NCBI GenBank assembly: GCA_020638995.1
Contig: JACKHM010000005.1
Coordinates: 434,001 to 498,000 of the forward strand
DNA length: 64,000 nt
Source of the DNA: Planctomycetaceae bacterium
Lineage (GTDB): Bacteria > Planctomycetota > Planctomycetia > Pirellulales > Pirellulaceae
Direction of reading: 5' to 3'
Each line of letters starts with the position of its first letter. Within the stretch, counting starts at the first letter, position 1. The position numbers and the translations under genes are program-made. Below, one piece after another: positions 62,701 to 64,000 of the stretch. The notes beneath the pieces are model-generated. The model ran no database searches. It had not been told where the DNA came from and saw only the letters and a program-made list of their open reading frames with translations.

Positions 62701-64000
62701 CAGCGGATCGACGGTAACTGTGGGCGCCGTGTGGTCGAGCGTATACGTCTCGTCGGCACCGCTGGGGGTGAGATCAGTCAGGGCGTTGGTGGCGAGGTCT
62801 TGAATGTTCTGACCGGACTTCAGATCCAAGTTCAACATGCCGTTGCTGGTCGACAAACCGGTCACGGGGACGTCATAAGTTCGCGCGTCAACCCGCGTCA
62901 CGTCACCGATGGTGCCGTCGCCGGCCACGGTCCCGCTCAGCGCAAAGTCGGCCTTGTCCACATTCTCGACATCGGAATCGAACGTCACGCGAAATGTAAC
63001 GCTGCCCGCGTTGGTTGCGTCGCCCGTTGGATTCTGCCGCACGATGCTGGTCACCTTGGGCGGAGTGATGTCGTAGACGACGCTGTTGTCGATGCTGGTG
63101 CTGGCCGCACTGGAGTTGCCGGCGGCGTCGTTGGCGGCGTTTGCCTTGACGCTGGCCGTGACCGTGCCGCTGCCGGTCATGCCGCTCACCGCTACGTCGT
63201 AGACCGATTGTAAGGGCGTACTCAGGTCCATGATCTGGGCCGCAAGTGTTCCGCTACCTGTACAATTCAGCGTGAGATCATCGGCCGTAAAGCCGGCAAT
63301 GACTTCGCTAAACATGACCGTGAAGTGGATCGGCGAAACATTCGTGGGATCGGCTTGAGGTGGAACGAGCCGCTGATTGATCGTGACCGTGGGCCGCGTC
63401 GTATCGACGACCAGGTCCTTGTTGTCGTGCAGGTTCGCTCCGGTGGGCAGATCGAGCGGGACGTTTTCGCCCGCATATTGGATCGTGCCACCGTTCACAT
63501 CGAGCTGAATCGCGCTCAGGTCGAGGCTGTTGTCTCCGGCGGCCACGGTGTAGGTAAAGGTCAGCGTGTTCATGCCGGAACCGCCCGAATAATTCACGCG
63601 TGCGTCGTTCGCGGTTGGACCAGGCGGGTTCGGCGGTGCGGGAATCTGGCCATCCGTTTCGAGAATCAACTGCGGCGCGCCGGTCACACTCACCGGATAA
63701 TTGAACTCGACCTGAATGTCGATCTGCTCGCCCGCTTTGTAGCTGCCGTCGCCCTTTGTCGAGGTGATGTTCGTGATCCGCGGCGCGGGAGCCGTGAAAA
63801 GCTTCTCGACCTTCAGCGATTGCGACCCTTCTTGAAAGTTGGAAAACGTCCACTGGAAGCCATGCGCGATGTCGCCGGTCACCGGACTTGTCGGTTTGCT
63901 TGTGGCTACCGGAGCGGTAAACGGCACATCTGCTGGATCAAGATCGGCGGTCGCCGTGGTGATGACGAACGTATCGGGCTGAACGGACTCGCTGGGCACG
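50791..64000 (-). CDS. Giant multidomain surface protein, C-terminal 4402 or more residues (start outside window)
   Basis: Over 13 kb of open frame; the true N-terminus is beyond the window edge. From the visible N-terminus: Ig-like and Big/SwmB repeats (nt about 63,780-60,600; units with VTVDTTAP and ATDAAGN), cadherin-like domains (about 60,590-59,660), further Ig/VCBS-like units, Calx-beta-like repeats (about 59,080-57,200), a calcium-type TSP3 segment (DVDGDGVPNETDPCPTDSD), a GEVED domain (about 57,000-56,560), Calx-beta, two homologous beta-helix modules (about 55,890-53,290), an SdrD_B domain, and a C-terminal dockerin (about 51,360-51,130; LDVNLDGKVSPLDPLIVIN and YDVSGEGYFSALDALIPIN). 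Roughly residue 1 is at 63,999. No enzymatic motif seen. Likely an adhesin or matrix protein. The hydrogenase operon follows on the same strand after a probable terminator. Confidence 0.85.
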   Translation of the reverse strand, partial: VPSESVQPDTFVITTATADLDPADVPFTAPVATSKPTSPVTGDIAHGFQWTFSNFQEGSQSLKVEKLFTAPAPRITNITSTKGDGSYKAGEQIDIQVEFNYPVSVTGAPQLILETDGQIPAPPNPPGPTANDARVNYSGGSGMNTLTFTYTVAAGDNSLDLSAIQLDVNGGTIQYAGENVPLDLPTGANLHDNKDLVVDTTRPTVTINQRLVPPQADPTNVSPIHFTVMFSEVIAGFTADDLTLNCTGSGTLAAQIMDLSTPLQSVYDVAVSGMTGSGTVTASVKANAANDAAGNSSAASTSIDNSVVYDITPPKVTSIVRQNPTGDATNAGSVTFRVTFDSDVENVDKADFALSGTVAGDGTIGDVTRVDARTYDVPVTGLSTSNGMLNLDLKSGQNIQDLATNALTDLTPSGADETYTLDHTAPTVTVDPLTTNDTTPQLTGTVNDAAATISVMVGGQTKTATNNVDGTWTLANDELTALTAGTYNVSVTATDAANNVGTDITSDELVIDITAPTKPTGLDLADDDDDSGSSNTDNITKNTSGLTIGGSGETGAMVTLFSDANNDGAIDNGEFLGTATVVSGTFSIDVSLAEGDHNVKAIQTDAANNSSDASDVLMITVDTTAPNAPAVTGITDDTGSSDSDGITNDQTLSIIGTAEANSSVEVFVGGSSIGRAAANGSGEWSFDYTGTTLAEGNYTITATATDLAGNTSGASGVFDVTVDLTKQGVPTVSMPTDVVTVNADNFTITGTAEANSLVKVFADSDNKGTPDGAALATQQLTGNATSYSIQVTLTQNADNNFLVTATDAAGNASDAADVPTITEDSSAPTTPTITGITDDTGSSNSDGITNDQILVFHGTADANVTIELFEGTTSRGSTASDGNGNWSFDYTATTLGEGPHDFTAKSTDASNNTSAGSAVFQVTIDITAPAAPSTPDLTDASDTGTSQTDNLTNDTTPTFSGTAEAGATVKLFEGTTVLATGAADGSGNWTLTASTLAAVDHKVKAQATDVAGNTGTASGELTITIDTTAPQVQSVTPTTAGPTNADELTFTVIFDSDVFQVDVADFALTKTGTANGAIASVSGSGTTYTVTVNTITDDGTLRLDLNGGTNVIDAAGNAAPAFTSGSVVTIDNIKPVISANQSANLAENSAAGASVLTVAASDANPLSGWAITDGNNDVDGDTNPAFAINEATGEITVNDPDDLDRERQASFTLTVTVSDRANTSDLTNVTVNLTDVDEFDVGAVTDSDSAANTIAENATAGAIVHVTALASDLDATNNTITYSLAAGEQDNDLFLIDGSTGVVTLKADNSLDHETKATHIIEVTATSADNSTSKAQFTIVVIDVNEAPTTVTLNPASKSLAENTDTTSSAKLADIFVTDDALGTNTLTLSGADKDSFEIKNGTELHLKAGTQLNFVQKTSYIVTINVDDASVGNTPDATVDFTLTITDVNEPPTISDITNQLILQNSVAVATFTIADTETPAGNLILDATVVSDNPNLIDQVEFTGGGANRTVTVTPAENEFGTATITVIVSDGDLTASDSFVVTVSNPPTILAPPDSTINIGSTTGALSVTIEDDDTTAGNLQLQAASSNTSLVPQENILLGGSNRNRTVTVTPTVNMQGDATITLTVTDQNGQIANASFVVHVLPQLNIDLGGTTSISESGELAATLRVQIAFGSDRNITLTSSDLTEATVPATVTLPANATSVAFAITGVADHTLDGDQPTTIQASGDGFLSASQALQVTDAETLSIVIDPATFAENAGNDAATVTITRTNTDDDNFKVDLTSGDITAAVLSQASATFSKGQFEAIVNLHAVDDSVIDGPQTTTIQAQGSVGTNTLTASHDVTVTDHESLTLTTDASVVEGGILHGNLARPNQASDTILDVELHAVIDGMEDVQVISFEPGQISSAISIPTSDNFLLDGDREVTLTASAGAPYPDVQATFTILDREELSLTIADSYFENEGVKLVRVARSNLENLDEELQVSLTSSDLTAASVPVTVTIPANEAFVEFPLQIIDDAMLDGTQPVTVTASGAGYSDAVKLFDVLDFETIDVVLDVNSIREDAVSIQARLQRSNIGDDGDQSKLPPLDVQLGTSDTFVATPDGQARFMAGTIESEPFTIFIHDNDRLDPIGRFVQISAGPDQSSGYFGTSADLTVTDHEYLTISLASGGDTIPEDFEADVKIERSNVDEASGNNLTVSLTLDRTDAGTLSSDSIDLANDTSGFVQFAPANDNQWTGRRSVVITASVAGFFGDQFTLFIDEDEQLDFGDAPDLPPDVDGDGVPNETDPCPTDSDLNAECDVLFYPTLAINDGARHVIQSNGPRLGNKTDAEPDGQPSADATGDDTNSPTGSGDDEDGAWFVNPGDDVPVSEFVLGASYELVLDTQFDTAGSGEQPEAFVDYWIDWNGNGVWDESEHVREQVGTYDPAADNGSPARFFITVPSDAAAGDTYARFRVSTAGIETPTGLAPDGEVEDYAINVIVPEVSIDDAQVVEGDDGSKSLVFTVTRSTDRGEFSVNYQTANVTATAGADYTATSGTLPFADVGVLGQPISIPILGDQIDEDNETFTVTLTTTDGITLARDTATGTITDDDTAGITITPTSTPALVTTEAGGTATFTVQLDSQPTGEVTIALTSSDLSEATVSPSSLSFTSQNWDTPQTVTVTGQDDDEHDWIIGYQVNLTASSSDGKYNNVSQTVSLDNHDDEPLKVTTLDDELDTNGSGAVIFAENDLSLREAIALANAIPGRQAITFDPTLFEENGKTVSRPISVKDLGTLYITEAVAITGPGQEKLTISGGWSGPGETDGVQVLAVASTVTADPATGIGAELSGVTIADGYAFYGGGIYNEGTLTITASTISHNSADNIGGGIGNDGTLTITASTIANNSAAAGGGISNDGTLTITASTIANNSAYYGGGIAQFGTLAGSLTLVNTTVSGNSAKQDGGGIWSIADTLFGVTSTPVTLVNVTLVGNRADSDHTDGGIGGGIWADNTDLVLNNTIVAGNVVGNDLGQAPGDLFGDVVLAQSHNNLIGHQLESNFSESSRDDNGKPIADGNGNLVGGSTNGQLNPGLAPLADSGGLTMTHALLPDSLAIDAGGDDEIKIVRGPGLNGILGDGDDIFGPLPHDQRGAPFTRVFGTHVDIGAYEAQTLTLAVTTLDDELDLIYDPDDLSLREALDLANKNPGHDTITFDPRLFPETTPPTQQTITLDRSLGTLRITEAVAITGPGQGLLMIDGGQAFFAASSVVADPVSGLGAEISGVTITNGFASIGGGGISNLGLLTIRDCTISGNFAGEGDPFMSRGGGGIYNSGNLTITTSTIENNRASGLRGGGIYNSGNLVIHTSTISGNVADYGGGVYNTGTLTVTASTISGNLAYDGGGIYHVTDNEDTLTLINTTVSGNSARQDGGGIRSIADTLSGVTSTPVTLVNVTLVGNRADSDGQDGDIGGGLWLENTQLTLHNSIIAGNVVGAEGNESSSDIFLAKSGDPASDRNVIVASNNLIGDPESAGGIQNGQNGNIVGKRSSPLSTNRKLLPLEEILDSELRDNGGPTLTHALVAGSPAIDAGQTYYLPTEISGYVYVDATNSDVKYGLGAVSIRLVGTSVHSINGAPDVDETVLTDSTGKYVFKNVLANADEESYVITEVQPAGFLDGPDSFESTAGVANPRNDTFTFHLDRFGLAEGQTGANNNFSELGVSAEFATFQQYLQSEYDSSDENSGGLFFDYDRYGNLQWYINLGGWDDIIPGSQVDDDVQFDVTLDGNTLHVTNTSNSTVHQVVIDPATYRTFSQNGHTMVVIIGQTLVPTPEENGVLATEGDGMHPLQFDQRGSNFPRVYDGTGDGNAIVDIGAYEAQPVVVTIANSGDASEGESRIEVVDGRLLFTDADGIQHDLTAQAATGWLRLKIEGSATETDTLTVDVADLPKGTEIEFDAKRGGDDALHIVNTGTAPQTFDHNTPTGADGYNGTWTAGDVTVRFKNITPLTSLNSSPTEVTVNLPPVTDHAVLQRLTDGGGRFHVLSPSNTFEKTLVDIPSQMFMLNAGDGDDMVELLDDTGQPLDAPVMVHGDAGNDKFDATRFPHLVELFGDLGDDVFQFVTPVFEMLDGGEGMDVVELVGADATLDLTALAEGQLAGIERLDIRGSGANLLRLSADQVQSLVGDGGVLDVWSDEDDAVELGKGWRLTGVEVHDGRFYRIVEQTAGGTATVKLAGPHDWQNPLLALDVNLDGKVSPLDPLIVINELNLPQYSLADHRARDAKSVAEFPMFFYDVSGEGYFSALDALIPINYLNSLSASIAGEASDVSIPSMSLLSMAGNELATDKRIASEHATLRADFSLATDLLRQVSVSSDNPTRDFGRPLDSVYWCEVRCDEESRLSERDYLFGESDGEELWDPTRLEDILGTLVDEFYGR
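53290..55890 (-). repeat. Duplicated beta-helix (choice-of-anchor Q type) modules in the giant gene
   Basis: Two homologous modules of about 1.3 kb each share the opening TTLDDELD and DLSLREA, the ITEAVAITGPGQ segment, and runs of SGNxAxxGGGIxN. Near-identical DNA (for example 53,696-53,780 and 55,085-55,165) shows a segmental duplication about 1.39 kb apart. The second copy is later in the protein and is interrupted by other sequence before its IGAYEAQ end. Confidence 0.8.
55252..55480 (-). repeat. Three near-identical 72-75 bp tandem units in the first beta-helix module
   Basis: The segment GTLTITASTI plus NNSAxxGGGIxND is repeated about every 24 aa. A shared GATCGT anchor on the plus strand lies at 55,288, 55,360 and 55,435. 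The near identity of the first halves of these units points to recent slippage or gene conversion, each unit adding one beta-helix rung. Confidence 0.85.

Noticed and set aside
1..64000. tRNA, rRNA, CRISPR arrays and insertion sequences
   Set aside because: Scanned the intergenic regions by eye; no cloverleaf, direct-repeat/spacer array or transposase was seen. A tRNAscan or Infernal run would be decisive.

Overview
The window reads as chromosomal DNA of a planctomycete, most likely from the Pirellulales. The evidence is a BBP7-type outer-membrane barrel, five secreted proteins with LEPR-XLL-like leaders, cohesin, dockerin, cadherin and SdrD_B-type surface proteins, an ECF sigma factor paired with a TPR Ser/Thr kinase, and a Tat-exported TIM-barrel protein. 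These assignments come from motif recognition only; no database search was possible.

Layout. Bases 1-2672 hold the start of mcsB, mcsA and trpE. Bases 2700-25335 form a surface and signalling region: a 607-aa secreted protein, the kinase/sigma pair, the BBP7 barrel, two cohesin-type proteins, a 1705-aa cadherin protein with 13 units of exactly 100 codons, a 2068-aa protein that carries both a cyclophilin domain and a DsbA-like CPHC domain, and a small membrane protein. Bases 25545-34468 are mostly housekeeping: the tightly overlapping phoH-pgpH-ybeY-CNNM operon, an HU protein, a small lipoprotein, pyrD, trpS and acpS. Bases 34475-39656 hold small-molecule enzymes (two TIM-barrel proteins, a class V aminotransferase, an isochorismatase-like hydrolase) and a cytochrome c'-like protein.

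Bases 39661-50598 are a compact 12-gene minus-strand operon for a group 3b-type [NiFe]-hydrogenase. Transcription order is maturation protease, hypA, a cyclic-nucleotide-binding protein, beta (Fe-S), gamma (flavin), small subunit, large subunit, hypB, hypF, hypC, hypD, hypE. Structural and maturation genes are all present, so the unit looks self-sufficient. It should make a soluble NAD(P)-linked hydrogenase.

Bases 50791-64000 are the 3' part of one giant gene (at least 4402 codons in the window, start outside). It encodes Ig-like, cadherin, Calx-beta-like, GEVED, duplicated beta-helix and SdrD_B modules and ends in a dockerin.

The most unusual item is the 2068-aa surface protein. A thiol-oxidoreductase domain interrupts a cadherin-like domain, a proline isomerase domain lies nearer the N-terminus, and the CPHC pair are the only cysteines after the leader. 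Cohesin-like and dockerin-like modules occur in neighbouring secreted proteins, which suggests a self-assembling extracellular matrix with built-in foldase activity. That link is inference.
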